From contig JAJKFH010003396.1 in NCBI GenBank assembly GCA_023333565.1, forward strand, positions 186,001-250,000: 64,000 nt of DNA, given 5' to 3'. The translations under genes and the position numbers were made by a program. This DNA comes from Puffinus mauretanicus. Its lineage: Eukaryota > Chordata > Aves > Procellariiformes > Procellariidae. Positions 11,206-23,486 of the stretch are shown here, one piece after another. The number at the start of each line of letters is the position of its first letter. Positions within the stretch are counted from its first letter, which is position 1. The notes beneath the pieces are model-generated. The model made no database searches. It was not told the origin of the DNA and was given only the letters and a program-made list of their open reading frames with translations.

Positions 11206-11268
11206 CTTTACAGTAGAATGGAAACATGACACTTTCTGAACCTGTCTGCCACTACTGCAGTCCCAAAC
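11206..11268 (-). CDS. WDR41: WDR41 coding exon 5
   Basis: 63 bases, 21 whole codons, residues 117-137. The exon opens VWDCSSGRQVQKVSCF and ends HSTVK. It completes the WD dipeptide of blade 2 and carries the linker to blade 3, where human has VWDGDTTRQVQRISCF. The acceptor is GCCAG/GTTTGG and the donor AAG/GTAAGC, both good. It is separated from exon 4 by a 367-base intron, the shortest in the gene. Skipping it would keep the frame. Confidence 0.95.
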
Positions 11269-11635
11269 CTGGCTTTATTCATTAAGGAAACGGAAAGGTT
11301 TTTATATATTATAAATACAACTGCTGTGTTTGTAATTAAATGACAGATTGGGAAACAGGTATGCAGAGACTCAGTCTTTTAAACCCTTATTATCTTTTCA
11401 ATATTTGGCCAAAATGACATATTAATAAAGGATTGTTATGGATTCATTTTTGTAGCACGGATTGCATCTACTTGTGAGCAATAACTAGCGAAATCCTAGT
11501 GTAATCCAATTATACCTATAGATATTATCAGCCAATAAATTTAAACAACCTGCAGCCTCTCTCGATGCTACCTTTAAAAGTAAAAACCAACAAAAACCCC
11601 ATAGAAATTTGAATCCTCTCCAGATCTAAGGATAC
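11269..11635 (-). other. WDR41 intron 4 (shortest)
   Basis: 367 bases with the weak donor GTATCC and acceptor GCCAG. Nothing else recognised. Confidence 0.9.
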
Positions 11636-11767
11636 AATAACTGTTCTATCAGCTGATGCTGTTAAAATCAAATGTTTTTTTTCTTCAGAAGCATCTGACG
11701 AAGAAAATGGTGCTATAGCTGTAATTTTGTGTGTGTGTCCATGAAGTTCAAAAAGTTTTTCTCCCGT
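11636..11767 (-). CDS. WDR41: WDR41 coding exon 4
   Basis: 132 bases encode residues 73-116. The exon opens TGEKLFELHGHTHKITAI and ends LILTASADRTVI, blade 2 with its His-Gly-His-Thr turn and the Ala-Asp-Arg strand. The acceptor is TTTTCAG. The donor is ATT/GTATCC, a weak site; I chose it because the next exon opens with VWD in phase 0 and restores the conserved DRTVIVWD strand. Reading on past the donor gives unrelated residues. Confidence 0.94.
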
Positions 11768-13633
11768 CTGAAAAGTAAAAACAGGGAAAACTAAGGGCAA
11801 AATTTGGAAAATGCCTACTGTAGCATATGACACAGGTACCACATGAATTTTGAAAGCAAGAATTTTTAAGAGTTAAAATCGCCCTTTCTAAAGTAATTTA
11901 TGGATTTACTTCTTACTGCCTTCAATACTGTTCAAGATCTTACCCAGAATTAAATAACATATTAAGTATAAGTGTAAAGGAGTATCACATAATAAAAATT
12001 ACTCTAAGAGTAAAAAAAAAATTCTAGAAGCCCTTACGAACGAAGTTCTGTATTAAACTCATTTCATTTTAATGCAAATATTGGCCATTTGCCTTTTTTA
12101 ACGGATTCCACAGTAAATCAGATCTGTTGACAAACCCTCTCTTGAACAAGTAAGTTTTTTTATGTTAACGATCAGAAAAACTTGGCCTATATTTATGGCA
12201 AACACAGTAGTGCCAATTTCCTGACAGCTTTATTTAGTATGTACATAATCTATAGCTTCAAACACGTGGTTTAGATAACTGCAGCTACTTCTGCTCTGTT
12301 TAGTTAGATGGCAAAACCCTACAAACAAACATGCAGAAGCATACTGGCATTTTAAACATGCAATTAAAATAGAGGGTAGTTATAACTGTAAACTTCTTTA
12401 CACTTGTGGGTTAAGTTTTTAAATTAAAACTACAAAAGATTTGCTTTAACAAAAACATAATAAAAATTCTACAGAAGTAGAAAATGGAACTCAGTTCCTA
12501 AGCTGGATATCTAAATGAGTTTTACATTCACAAACTGCTCAGAACACTGAGTATATATACTTATATACATGGTTTTGAATATTCAAAAACCATTTCCTTT
12601 TCCAAATTATAGAATTATAAAAGGCCTTCAACAACAGCAAAGCACTACCTGAAACTGCTTAAAAGAATGGAAAAGTTTCAAATTTTCCCCTCCGTATATT
12701 AAAATTACGCCATCATAAATGTCACATAAATTTTTCAGAAGGTTTCTAAAGAAGTTTACAGTCTGAGATTTCTTTCTTCCTTAATTTGAACGTTTGGTAC
12801 TCACAGTTTTGACAGCACAGTATGTCTCCCTTTTAGACTTCCTATTGAACAATCTTAACTTGTATACTAGCCCTCCTTAACACAGGTTTAATGCTCATCC
12901 CTTCTCTGTAATTTTGTCAATGATACGGAGACACAGAGCAGAACAACAGAACAGTAGTTATCACACACTCACAGAGCATTATTTCCATGATAAATCTAAT
13001 GTCTTAGTAAGGTTTTCAAAAGTTATAACAAGATTTTTATCACAGCAAGCAATTAAGGCCTTGTTTCTGCACTGCATGAAATGTTTAACTTCCACTGACT
13101 TTGGTGTCTTTCCAATACAGTTTTGTGTTAGCTCTCCATTTAGTCTAATCAGTTATACCGCAAATAGATATTGCTAATAGAGCCACTGAAATGTACTTAA
13201 AACTTAAGTGTATATATATGAATCTTGGCAGGATTGGGACCTTGCTACGTATTTGTTGAGTTACTAGTCAACATTTTAGTGTTTACGGCAAACACCGAAC
13301 ATATTTTAAAAGAAGAATTAAAGCCACAAGTTCATACACTTCTGCTTTTCACATCATTATTTAATCTCAAATTTCTCTAAAATCACTATGTCTTCCCAAA
13401 ACATTCTAACTTCTAACATTTATTGTTCTCTTGGGTTCACACAACTTTTACTTTCCTAGCTCTCCTTTGTAAACTAAGATGTGACAGACTCCCTCCACTT
13501 TCATATTTTGAAACAGTAGCTCTGCAGCAATTCTTATTTATTCTGCTTTTTCGCTACTAGACATTTTTAACTCCTCTTCCCAACTTCTACCCTCTCCAGA
13601 GCACACAAGCTATGCCCCAAAAAAAGAGCCAAC
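11768..13633 (-). other. WDR41 intron 3
   Basis: 1,866 AT-rich bases from donor GTTGGC to acceptor TTTTCAG. No repeat family recognised. Confidence 0.9.
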
Positions 13634-13682
13634 CTGAGCATTCCACAGAAATATGATTCCATCATCTCCTGCAGATGCAAAC
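13634..13682 (-). CDS. WDR41: WDR41 coding exon 3 (49 bases)
   Basis: A small exon that completes Arg56 and encodes residues 57-72, FASAGDDGIIFLWNAQ, a classic WD strand with the Ala-Gly-Asp-Asp turn and Trp-Asn end. The acceptor is a long T tract (A14 on the plus strand at 13,691-13,704) followed by TTTCAG. The donor CAG/GTTGGC departs from consensus after GT. It ends on a whole codon, phase 0. Confidence 0.95.
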
Positions 13683-16600
13683 CTGAAATTAAAAAAAAAA
13701 AAAACTGTGAAAACCTCAATATAGCATAATGTAATAGAAAAGCAGTAAACAGTTATGTAAGAAAAATATTTACAAGATATATCAGACTCTAGCTTTAGAG
13801 AATAAACACGTATACTTAATATAAGGACAAGGCTTAAGAATTCCAATACATACTATTATAAACAGAAACCCACATTACAGAACCAATTCTCTTGCTTAAA
13901 AATGAGAGATCTTACACACCAAATAACAGTGACCTCTAAAACCAAATACTATTAGTCAGAGCCAACTGACTGCAAGACATCTAACAAGTTACAAACCACT
14001 CATATGAGTTCTGCCCATGAGTAGAGGAGCCCATGATACTTTAAACTGTGGCTTAAAAGAACTCCCAAAGGGAGTGCATTTAAGGTGCAAAATTTGACTT
14101 CTGCTGAAAATCCAGCTGGAAGGCATACCATATGAGGAAAAAACAGGTTCATATTAGCATGTTAATCTCACATTAATAAGATCTGACCTAAATTTAATCT
14201 TTTTCCCTTGGCTAGAGTGAATAGCTAACCATCTGCCTACATTTGCACCTTATAACCACCACAGCTACAGTGTAGCTGGAGCACACATCCCAGCTATCCC
14301 AGTAAAGGCATACTGTGAGGTGAGAAAGCCTAGAATAGAAGCAAAACCCTCCACAGAAAATTTAATTCAGTTGTTACTTGCAAATATATCTACCTTCTAT
14401 TTTTTTTCCTTTTGTTTTAAGCCTTCACCAAGGGGTTAAACAGTTAATATTTAGAGAACGAAGATTTGTACTATGTGCAAGACAGTCATGAAGAAGGGAG
14501 GTTACATCACTTCTGAATATTTTTTGTTACCAGTCGTGAATGGTATCATGAACTATATACATGTCCTTTCTTTTAGACTCTTTGCAATTACAATGTTTGT
14601 GTAACTTGCTAACAGAATAAGTTTTCATGCAGAAAGCCACAGGGTTTTTCCCCCTCTTTCTTCCACATATCCTCCTGTTTTATTCTATTATAATTTAAAA
14701 AAAAAAAGTGTAAGCTGTACTTTCTTCATATCTTTCATTATTTTATATCCAATCAAGCCCCTTCTTTAAAAAGATTAGAGCAGAAAACAATCTTTCCATG
14801 AACACCTCTGATAACGTTAATTTCTTATCTTTAGTTGCCTTTTAGCTATATTATACCTTGCTTTGTCACAACATCAAGAACTTAAAATAGTAAGACTCTC
14901 ACAATTCAGCAAGAACCCTTTAAATTCCAGTTCCTTTCTTGAGTAATGCTGGAGCTGTGTGCCACTTGAACAAAATTCTGGGAAGAAAACTGGTGTTTGA
15001 AAAAAGGCATGAGTGTAATTCATCAACATAGAAGTTCAATAGAGTGCTATTTTGCGTATTTTCCTCCCCATCTTCTAGCCAGGATTTCTGTTTAAATATA
15101 AAGGTATATTGTAGAGTCAGTTATCCTACAGTTACATTCTGTTCACCAAGGTGGAGATTCATGGGTCACCTGATTCTTTTCCAGTCACGATCACCATCAT
15201 CTATAACCCTATCTGTTTCCTGAAGGAGCAAGGAATGGTCAAATGAGCAACAAAAAAAGCTATTCTTAAAATGTGTTAGGAACTCTGTTTAGTTTAATGT
15301 GTCAAATGCTAGAGTATTACATGCAATTTTATCTCAGTCCATTTTCTGGAAGACTCTTGCTGAGGCTTAGCCTTCTTTAGCGATCTTCTAATCAATATGA
15401 CCCTTACTTCATGTTCAAAGAGTACAAGAGAAAAGAAGGAAAAAAAAAAAACAGCTTTCTGTTACATTTATACAGGATTTATTTAGTATCTTCAAAAACC
15501 AATCTGAGAAAATTTTCCACTCACTGGTTTTAGCTGAGCCACTGAGAAAACAAGAAAATCCTTCTGCAAAATTCTCAGTAAGATGATATTATCTAAAGTC
15601 CTGAAGCGTGAAACTTGGCTTACAATAGTTGACAAAAAGCACACAATGGAATAGCTGCAGAAACTAAATAAAAACATTTCAGAAGCTGAGTAACAATACT
15701 AATTTTACTGAAAAGAATCAAGTGAAAAATATTATCAGCTGTTTAACAATCCAGAAACAACCATATTCTTGATAAATAAAACCTTAGAATTACTGTCCAG
15801 TGAAGCGACTCTATTAAACTCCTCAAACTCTCAGAATATTAACCAGCTATATACCTTACTCCTTACCCATATGCTATTTTATAACGTATCTTCAATGCGG
15901 CCATCCAGGCTTTAGTTTTACACTGATTATCATTAGTTTAGCTTCAATAATTTACCTGCTATCATACAATGAAGCCCAAAATGGTAAAAGATTTCTTTGC
16001 GTCAGACAATGCATGCAATCTAAGAATACTCTGGTATTTCTGTAAAGACCAATTGCATTTATTGAATATGTGTTTTGGGAAAAATGTACTTTGAGGAAAG
16101 GTTATTTTAATAACTTGTTTGGGAAAAGAAAGGACTGAAAAAACCCGCACAAGATTCTTCTATTTTTATATGAATCTTCTGGTGGATTACTATAATGTAG
16201 AAAAATAAACTTTATGGTAATGCATGTAACTTTTCTGATATATATATTTATGACATTAAGAATGAAAGCTGACAAGCTAAAAATTCTCCACGGAGTCTTC
16301 TGTGAAATTTTTATCTATATTTACAAAATTAGAAATATTTACAAAAATATTAGAAAATAAGATTCTGCAGGCATTCCAAATTTGGAAGAGACCACATGAC
16401 CAATCAGTGTGCATGGGGAAGGAGAAAACCTTCCTTCACAAAACACCTGCTGTACACTTGCAAGGATATAAACCAAACTCTTACCCATGTTAACTTTGTG
16501 TAGTGTATTGATGAATATATTAGAAATCCCCTTCTGTGCCTAATCTGTGAAAGATATAAATTACTACAGCTCCTTAAGAGAGACACTCATGCCTATTACT

Positions 16601-17783
16601 TACGTTCTTAGTTCTAAAGGTTTTCTATTTAATTCTCCACATCAGCCAAGAGTCACTACGCTTATTATTGACTAAAGGCTTCACAACCTTACTTTTAAGG
16701 CAGATAAATACTTCCTCTCTTGCAGGATTAAGTTAAATTAGAGAACATGCAAGGCTAATTTAGACAAAGCTAGGATAGAAGCCAGGTCGTAACGTAAAAC
16801 TATCATAATTCATTCTCTCAGTCACACTTCCAAAGCGACAATGGTGAATGTAGTGACTTCATCTCTGCTTCATAACCAGTTTTCCAGTTTTTAGATAACT
16901 CTGTTCTCAGAGTTCACAATAAAGAGGCATCTAGCTACAAGGAACTAAGAACAGAACAGATAAAGATTGTCAGGGAATATACAAAAAAAGTGCACAAAGC
17001 TAAAAATTGGAAGAGAGAAACAAAGGAACTGACAGGTTTCAAAGAAGTACAGCAAGTTGAACAAGATCAAACTGGAGGAGAGATGTAATGCAGAGATTAG
17101 GCATCTCTGGAATTTTACTAAGTAGTCATTCTGAATAAAGTGGTGAAAATTTCAAAATTTGAGACGTTCGGAAAAAAGTTGCATTAACCAAAGCTCAAGT
17201 AAGTGAATTAAGCACTAGAGTTTAAGAAGAAAGTGTAACAAGATTGGAAAGAAAGGAACAGCAAGATTCAATATTGTTGAGAAGGTCACGTTCAATTGCT
17301 ACAGTGTATCTGTAGGAGTCTATTACATTCCTTTGTAGAACCGAAAGGTGAAATAACAGCTGTCCTCAATTCAAAAACATAAAACGCATGCATCTACTCA
17401 GAACAGAAGCAGATACTACTGCATATTGTCCTGGGAAAAGTGTGTGTATGCATGTACCGAAGGCTTCAACCCAGGAACAGCCTGAAAAAGAAGGGCTGAA
17501 TTAGCTAAAGGCATTTCTTTTAAACAAATGAATTTGTATCAAGAAACATAACTCCATCACCATTATTTTCTCATTAAAGTATAACTTAAAAGAGAAGCCA
17601 AAAGATGTAGTAATAAACTAAGAAAAAGGGAGTGCTCATCCCTTGCCTTTTTTAATTCCAGGCTTTTCCTGCCCTCCCCCATCAAAAATAAAAAGAGGAT
17701 TAAAAATATTAATATGTTTTCATAAATATTCTCTGAAGTATTGCCAAGGATGCTGTGAAACAATTTGAAATGCAATTTCATAC
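13683..17783 (-). other. WDR41 intron 2 (longest complete)
   Basis: 4,101 bases from donor GTATGA to acceptor TTTCAG. It has A-rich runs near 13,691, 14,697 and 15,440. I recognise no mobile element or extra exon. Confidence 0.9.
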
Positions 17784-17899
17784 CTGCAATCATCTATTTG
17801 CACTAGAAATCGTACTATATCTTGATGACCTTTCAACACAAGCAGCTCCGTGTAAGGATTCTGTATTTGTTCTTCACCAATTGTCTGTACAGATGATTT
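17784..17899 (-). CDS. WDR41: WDR41 coding exon 2
   Basis: 116 bases encode residues 18-55 and two bases of codon 56. The exon opens with KSSVQTIGEEQIQNPYTELL and continues into the first propeller strands with GHQDIVRFLVQIDD. The acceptor is ATTTTAG and the donor CAG/GTATGA, leaving phase 2 (codon AG|G for Arg). The human counterpart starts KSPLQTIGEEQTQNPYTELL, so the match is near-complete. Blade 1 of the propeller begins here. Confidence 0.96.
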
Positions 17900-18695
17900 C
17901 TAAAATTCATAAAAAAGGAAGGAAATTTACTTTGTACTGACATAATTATTTTCGTCAGGTCTTTGTAATGTCTAACAATCTACATATAGACTCATGTGTG
18001 AATGTACACTTACATTTGAAGTCAAATTAAATTTCTGAAATATCATTTTGCCTTAATGAAAATCATTACAAAAGATCATTTCTTACAATTTCAAGTAAAT
18101 AATATCTTTCTATAGCATGTATTTTAAATTATAATATAGCATTTTCTGTTTAACAAAAACATTTTGTACTGCTTTAATCACTGATACATCAAGATGAAAA
18201 CCAAGATGTGGAGCCAGCTTCATGACTCAATTCACTGTACCTTCAGTTTTTCATTAAATTACACCTCTTCTGAGAGGTCTGTGAACCTCTCGTATCTTTC
18301 ATCTACTGTTCAATTTTAAAATCCTATATAAAGATGACATATTTAAAATAAATAAGAATAAATGGTGTTCCATTACATAATATATAAATCATCCATTGGG
18401 ACTCTATTCACAAAATACCAAAGCAAACTGCTTAAAAAAAACATAGAGAATGATTAATCATTTTATAGAACAGCATCTGCAATTACCCTCAACTAGACTA
18501 TTAATTAAAAGAACAATCAATCACTCAGAGCAAGCTAATCACCAGGCAGGGTCAATAAAACATTGCATAGGACTGCAGTTTCAAAGCACAACAGTTCTGC
18601 TAATCCCAATAATTAGTTTGTTTCAACAGAAGACAACTTTTTTGTATTGAAGTTCTTCCACATTCTGGAACAACTTGCTATTAGACATTATTTTT

Positions 18696-18712
18696 AAAAA
18701 AAAAAAAAAAAA
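18696..18712. repeat. Poly-A run in intron 1
   Basis: Seventeen adenines on the plus strand. I see no retroposon body attached to it. Confidence 0.85.
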
Positions 18713-19685
18713 TCTAAATAGCTCAGTAGTAACTCAGTGACAGCACTCTCCTCCTTCTAGATTTATTTCACATAACAGTCAACATCATCTTACTTCCAGG
18801 ATTGTATCTTCTTTGAGGACTTCAACAGAACCTACACTGTAAAACAGTAATTACTGAACACTGTATGACATGCCGCATACATGACAGGTAACCCTACGTG
18901 AAAGACAAACATATTATCCTCAGAAACTTCAACATTTTCTTGCAGGAATAATAAATTATTTTCTATTACTTCCATATTGGTACTATGATACTGTTCTTCA
19001 GAAGTTAAGAATGACAAAGTTAATAAATAGGGAAAGAAATCTGTGTTTATTCTTAAAATGAAGAGGTTGTCAAAATGCTAGTTCTTGTGATTTTATCTTG
19101 GTTTTGTGCATTTCATGAAGCAACTGTTCCTCATTTTATGCAATTATGTGAAAATAGCAGTTCCCATCTAAAATAATGCAAGTAGAGTCTGCATGGTTTT
19201 AAAGAAAAGTTGGACAAATATGGAAACTTGGAGTTCAGCTGTCAAAAGCTAATCAAAACATTCCTTTAAAAAGTTGAGAGTTCTAAAAATCCTAAGCATC
19301 ACTGGATGACATTAGCAACACTGGAGTCAGAAGACTTCCGTTTTTATTTACTAACAGAAACGTACATTCATAAAACAATTGTAACACCACTTTGAAAAAG
19401 TCAGAATTTGTAACATTAACATCCCAATTCTGTATTCTGTTGTAGCTTCCTAGTCAGTACAAGACAGTGCTACTTCATTTGAACAATGTGTCTAATCTTA
19501 TTTTTTCTTAATTCTAAAAATGCCTGTGGAATATTGAAAGACACAGTGCTGATTAAGTACTAAAGATAACAACAACATAACAGTTTTTTCCCCAGTACTG
19601 TCATACAACAAGCTATGCTCTCTTCAGATCTTCATTAATATTTACCAAAGTGTTGGGTTACATGTGCATTCTTTGTCTGAAGAAA

Positions 19686-19794
19686 TCTGTTTTTGCTATA
19701 AACTATTAATTGAACTCTCTTTTGCTATAAACTATTAATTGAACTCTCTTATAGCAAAAATCTGTTTTTGCTATAAACTATTAATTGAACTCTT
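19686..19794. repeat. Three-copy 29-base repeat with hairpin
   Basis: A unit beginning TTTTGCTATAAACTATTAAT occurs at 19,691-19,719, directly again at 19,720-19,748, and a third time from 19,766. Copies 1 and 3 share a longer block that includes the preceding ATCTG. Between copies 2 and 3 lies ATAGCAAAAA, which pairs perfectly with the start of copy 3 (10-base stem, 4-base loop TCTG, 19,751-19,774). Confidence 0.9.
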
Positions 19795-21830
19795 TTTAGA
19801 AAAGAAAGCTAGATGCTGATGCTAATGGAATCCATTCCCAACTTGCATGTTTTTATGCAGGACCTGTAAGCATCACTAGGATAATGAGTAAAAAAAACAC
19901 AACATTCATCTCAGCTTCAGAACTTCCTATAAACCCATGATCTGAAGCATTTAAAAGTGGGATTTTTAAATGCAATTCACCAAAAATATGGATACAAGAG
20001 TACACAGACATACTTATGTATGTATCATGGAGCATGGTAAATTAGCTTACATGGACCATGATGCTACTGCAGTTAGACTGCTCCCATTACCACAGCCACC
20101 CTGCTTAAGACGTACACCATGGCCATCAACTGAAGAGATTCAGGAACTTAAGTCTAAACGATTTTCAATTCCATAGTAAAAAAGGAAATGGGTAAGGAGA
20201 AATTTAAATTTCATTAATTTAGGACAGCTTTGTCAGAGGCTTCCTCTATTCACCCAGTGCAATGTCACTCTAATACATCTGGCCTTTTCTTGACTGGCTG
20301 AAGCCATAGCACGTGAAACAAACACCCCACAGCCCACACACTGCTATGGGCTTCCTTATCTATTTAAGAAGCATACAGAGAGAATTAATGGTTATGAAAA
20401 TGATCTTTAGATGAAACAATATTACATAATGCAGGAAAAAAGAACAAAAATATTTAGGGACTAACCCTTACCAATATTTGTTATTCAGTTTTTCCACAGA
20501 GAAGCAAAATGATCACCATCATTCAGCAAACCAGTGGTAGCAATGGGAACAGAAGTCCTGTGGATCAGGTTTAACCAAGCTACGAATGGCAGACTGGAAG
20601 AACTGGACCACACCTTGACTCATGCTCATGCTTTATTAAATCACAGTATAACTAAACCATAGCCAGAGTTTAAACTTTGTAGAGAGACACGTAGTTTTCT
20701 AGCATATCTTAGAAAGCTGTTGCCTACTTCCCATCTTCCTTTTAAAAACAACTGCACATAAACCTGCTAAATATGACTGCAATCCAACAAACATTTTGAC
20801 ATTCTGATGACAAAGATCAGAGGCATTCCCACACATCGTCAGTCCAAACTGGTGCAGGCTCAAATTTCCACCAAAGTAACTACTGGCATTTGAAACCAAC
20901 CATGATATTGTCATGGCTTGCTCATGTACAGCAGCTGAAAAAGAATTACCTCCTCATATTTGTCTAGATTACAAAAGCACTAAGTGTTGGGAGCCCAGTA
21001 GTAGAGTTGATTAACTCTTGTTAAGTCCAGGCTGAGAACTTCAGCAGAGTCTTAGGGCCAAGAAAATCCCAATAATCTCTCCCTCAACTCTAGTAAAACT
21101 CTTTTCCCGAGTAAGGCAACAGGAAGGATGTCAATGTTCAGTAAACTACATGACTAGTTTATTTTATGGATGAGAAACTGAGAAGAAATGCTAGAAGACT
21201 ACTACAAACTCCAACTAGGCCACATAACTAATAAGTTACTGCCTATAATTTACATTATCGACCGGGGAGTCCCGAGGGCAGGACTCCACATGCTTGCAAC
21301 CTATACAATATAACCCCCACTTGCTGAGGACACTCTGAGCAGGAGGGAGAAGGCCGGGACGCTCCTGACGGATGGCGCCCAAGGCCTTCGAGTCCTGGGC
21401 AAGCTCAGCTTGGAGGTTTTGCTGTTTGCTTTTTTTTTTTCTCCTCCGCTCTTTTTTTTCAACGAGCTTGTAACCCTTTCTAACAGCCAGAAAGTCTCGC
21501 AGGTTGCGAGCTAGCTTTGAAGGCCCCTTGCTCCGGAGGGCCCGGCGCAGCACCCAGCAGCGCTACCACGGGACAGCAGACCCCCGCCGACAGACAGGCC
21601 ACCGGTCAGCGCCCCCCTTGCCCACAGCGCTCCCCCCAACCAGACCTAAAGCTCCCCCCACGGCCCTCCACAGGCGCCGCGCTGTGAGAGGGCGGCTGTT
21701 CCCACGGGCACCCCCCACCCCGGCCTGGCCGCCGGTTCCTGTCTGAGGGGACAACGCTCCCCTCCTCCCCCGCCAACGGCCCTAACGCTCCTCCTGGCTC
21801 CGCCTCCCGCTGCTCTGCCCGCCGCCTTAC

Positions 21831-21881
21831 CTCCGCCAGGCCCTGCGGCTCCCGGCCGCCGCCAATCAGCCACCGCAGCAT
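21831..21881 (-). CDS. WDR41: WDR41 coding exon 1 (start codon)
   Basis: This exon encodes the first 17 residues, MLRWLIGGGREPQGLAE, which match the N-terminus of human WDR41 as remembered; that match fixes the start codon at 21,881-21,879. The exon ends on a whole codon (GAG) at a consensus donor GTAAGG, so intron 1 is phase 0. The longer frame running past the donor is a CpG-island shadow. The 5' UTR continues upstream toward about 22,100, but its start cannot be seen. Confidence 0.96.
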
Positions 21882-22105
21882 CGGGAGCGGCACCTGCGTC
21901 CCCCCCCTCCTCACGGCCGGCTCGCTTCGGCAGCGGGACGGCCCCTCGCCGCCTGCTGCACCCGGCGGCTCGGCGGGATGGCCGGGGGCGGGGGCTCCCG
22001 CTGAGGGAAAGGCCTTCTCAATCGAGCTCCTCGAGGAGAGCAGCCCTCCAGCGGGCGGGGCCGAGAGAGGCCTGAGCAATCGATCGCCGAGTGGGTGCCG
22101 TGCCG

Positions 22106-22120
22106 CCGCCGGAGGGCGCT
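22106..22120 (+). promoter_or_regulatory. CTCF-like word in WDR41 promoter
   Basis: The word CCGCCGGAGGGCGCT fits the CTCF core (CCACNAGGGGGCGC type) with three tolerable differences by eye. It lies about 225 bases upstream of the WDR41 start codon, within the CpG island. GC-rich DNA yields such words by chance more easily, so occupancy is unproven. Confidence 0.45.
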
Positions 22121-23486
22121 GTGAGGGGCCGGCGGCGTGGCGGGAACCGTGAGGCGGCAGCGGGAGCCGCAGCCTGGTTCAGGTTAGCCTGGGGGCGAGT
22201 TCTGCAGTTCAACTGCCAACCGTGTTAATTCCGTATAACGGACAAATAACGTATTTTCTAGCTTTTACTTGCTGTCTTCCAATTTCGGGAAATTTATGCT
22301 ACAACAAAAGAATAGTTATTACCATTTTATTGTGACCATCTTACCTGTTTCCTGAAGTAAACGACCACCAAGATTTTCTGTATATAACAGATTTCCATTG
22401 GCTGTGACTGTTTTCATTCTCCTTCACTGAACCTCCTTTAGGTCTGCGATATCCTTGTCAGAGTGGAGTAACAAATACTGTACAAATGCACCGCCTTCAA
22501 AATGCGGCTGCACCATCAGGTTAAACAACGGCCTCACATCATTCTCAGTCCAGCTCCTCCTCTGTCCTTTACACAATTATCTTGGCAGCCTCTTTGAATT
22601 TTACGTGCACGTAAAAGCAAGATCAGAAAACCCATCCCAAAAGGCCGCACAAACCCCCGTTCTTGAACAGGCACAGGTAACAAAGAAATCCCTAACGTGT
22701 GTAAATCTGTCCAACAGGCACTGCTCTGTACGTGTGAATTTACACATTTCACTTGACCTGTTGCCTTTTGTTTGCCCACGTTGTTTCAAGTAATCAACAC
22801 CACCCAGTACCATGAGACATACCTGAGATTTCCCAAACACCTAGAGCAGAGGATAATGGTGGTTTGCTAAAACCTGATCTTCTGATAGTGACCAAACCTG
22901 TGTTGAAAAGCATGGGATGTGTCCTAGGTCTAGGATGAAATGCTGCTTGCTGTATTGACATAAGTTTGACAAATATCGGTGGCGTGCAACCTGAGTATTG
23001 CCATTTGTTAACTTCTGTGAATTCTTTGCAGCTTCTCAGCAAACTAAAGTTGATGACAACCGTAAACCAGTTTTAAAGTAGCAGATGTTTACTCCTACTT
23101 TAGCATACTCCTGCTTTTCCGTTTCAGTTCAGCTGTGCTAGATTCCCAGCTCAGAGGTGCTGTGCCTGCAGACTAAGGGCACAGCCAGTGGGATTACTTT
23201 GTGCGTGCAGCTACATCTGCCAGGGTTTCCATGGTAATATTTTGTCATCACCAATCTGCTCTTCGGCAGTTTCCCTAAATAATATGGTATCTTCTCCAAA
23301 CTGGCAAGTGTTGACTCGTTTCATTGCATCTCATTTATTGGAAGGAAGCATGGCACAGCATAACACTACTCTCAATTGTATGACCTGTAGTCCCCAAATA
23401 CAATATCCATAGTGATATCCCCTCCAAAAATGAAAAAGAGAGGGGACAGCACTTAATACACCAGATGCGGGGACAGGGAATGCTGC

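Larger units (their letters stand above)
17900..21830 (-). other. WDR41 intron 1
   Basis: 3,931 bases from donor GTAAGG to acceptor ATTTTAG. It contains an A run (18,696-18,712), a triplicated repeat with hairpin (19,686-19,794) and, at its 5' end, the downstream part of the CpG island. Confidence 0.9.
1..21881 (-). other. WDR41: WDR41 gene, coding span (3' end beyond window)
   Basis: Eleven exons on the minus strand, read from 21,881 down to 2,035, join in phase into 364 codons plus one base and closely follow human WDR41 as I remember it (459 residues). WDR41 is a WD40 beta-propeller that binds SMCR8 and completes the C9orf72-SMCR8-WDR41 complex. That complex acts in autophagy and lysosomal signalling and as a GAP for small GTPases, and WDR41 brings it to lysosomes through the cationic amino-acid transporter PQLC2. 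WD-type strand motifs run through all exons, for example GDDGIIFLWN, ASADRTVIVWD, GELIVWD and CSEDGSVRIWEL. No internal stop or frameshift was found in the joined reading frame. About 95 C-terminal residues and the 3' UTR lie left of base 1. I searched 1-2,034 by eye for the next human segment (starting FFNMWGFG) and did not find it. Confidence 0.95.
21490..22210 (-). promoter_or_regulatory. WDR41 CpG-island promoter
   Basis: A dense run of CpG dinucleotides and high GC content surrounds coding exon 1 and fades into AT-rich DNA on both sides. A GC box (GGGCGGGG) lies at 22,053-22,060, roughly 170 bases upstream of the start codon. No TATA box is evident, as expected for a housekeeping CpG-island promoter. 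Such islands often fire in both directions, and the right flank offers a CAG/GTTAGC word near 22,180 that could serve a divergent transcript. The exact transcription start is unknown. Confidence 0.85.

Noticed and set aside
21606..22212. Long Gly/Ala/Arg/Pro-rich frames around WDR41 exon 1
   Set aside because: CpG-island shadows; only 21,831-21,881 is supported as WDR41 coding, by the splice donor and the match to human.
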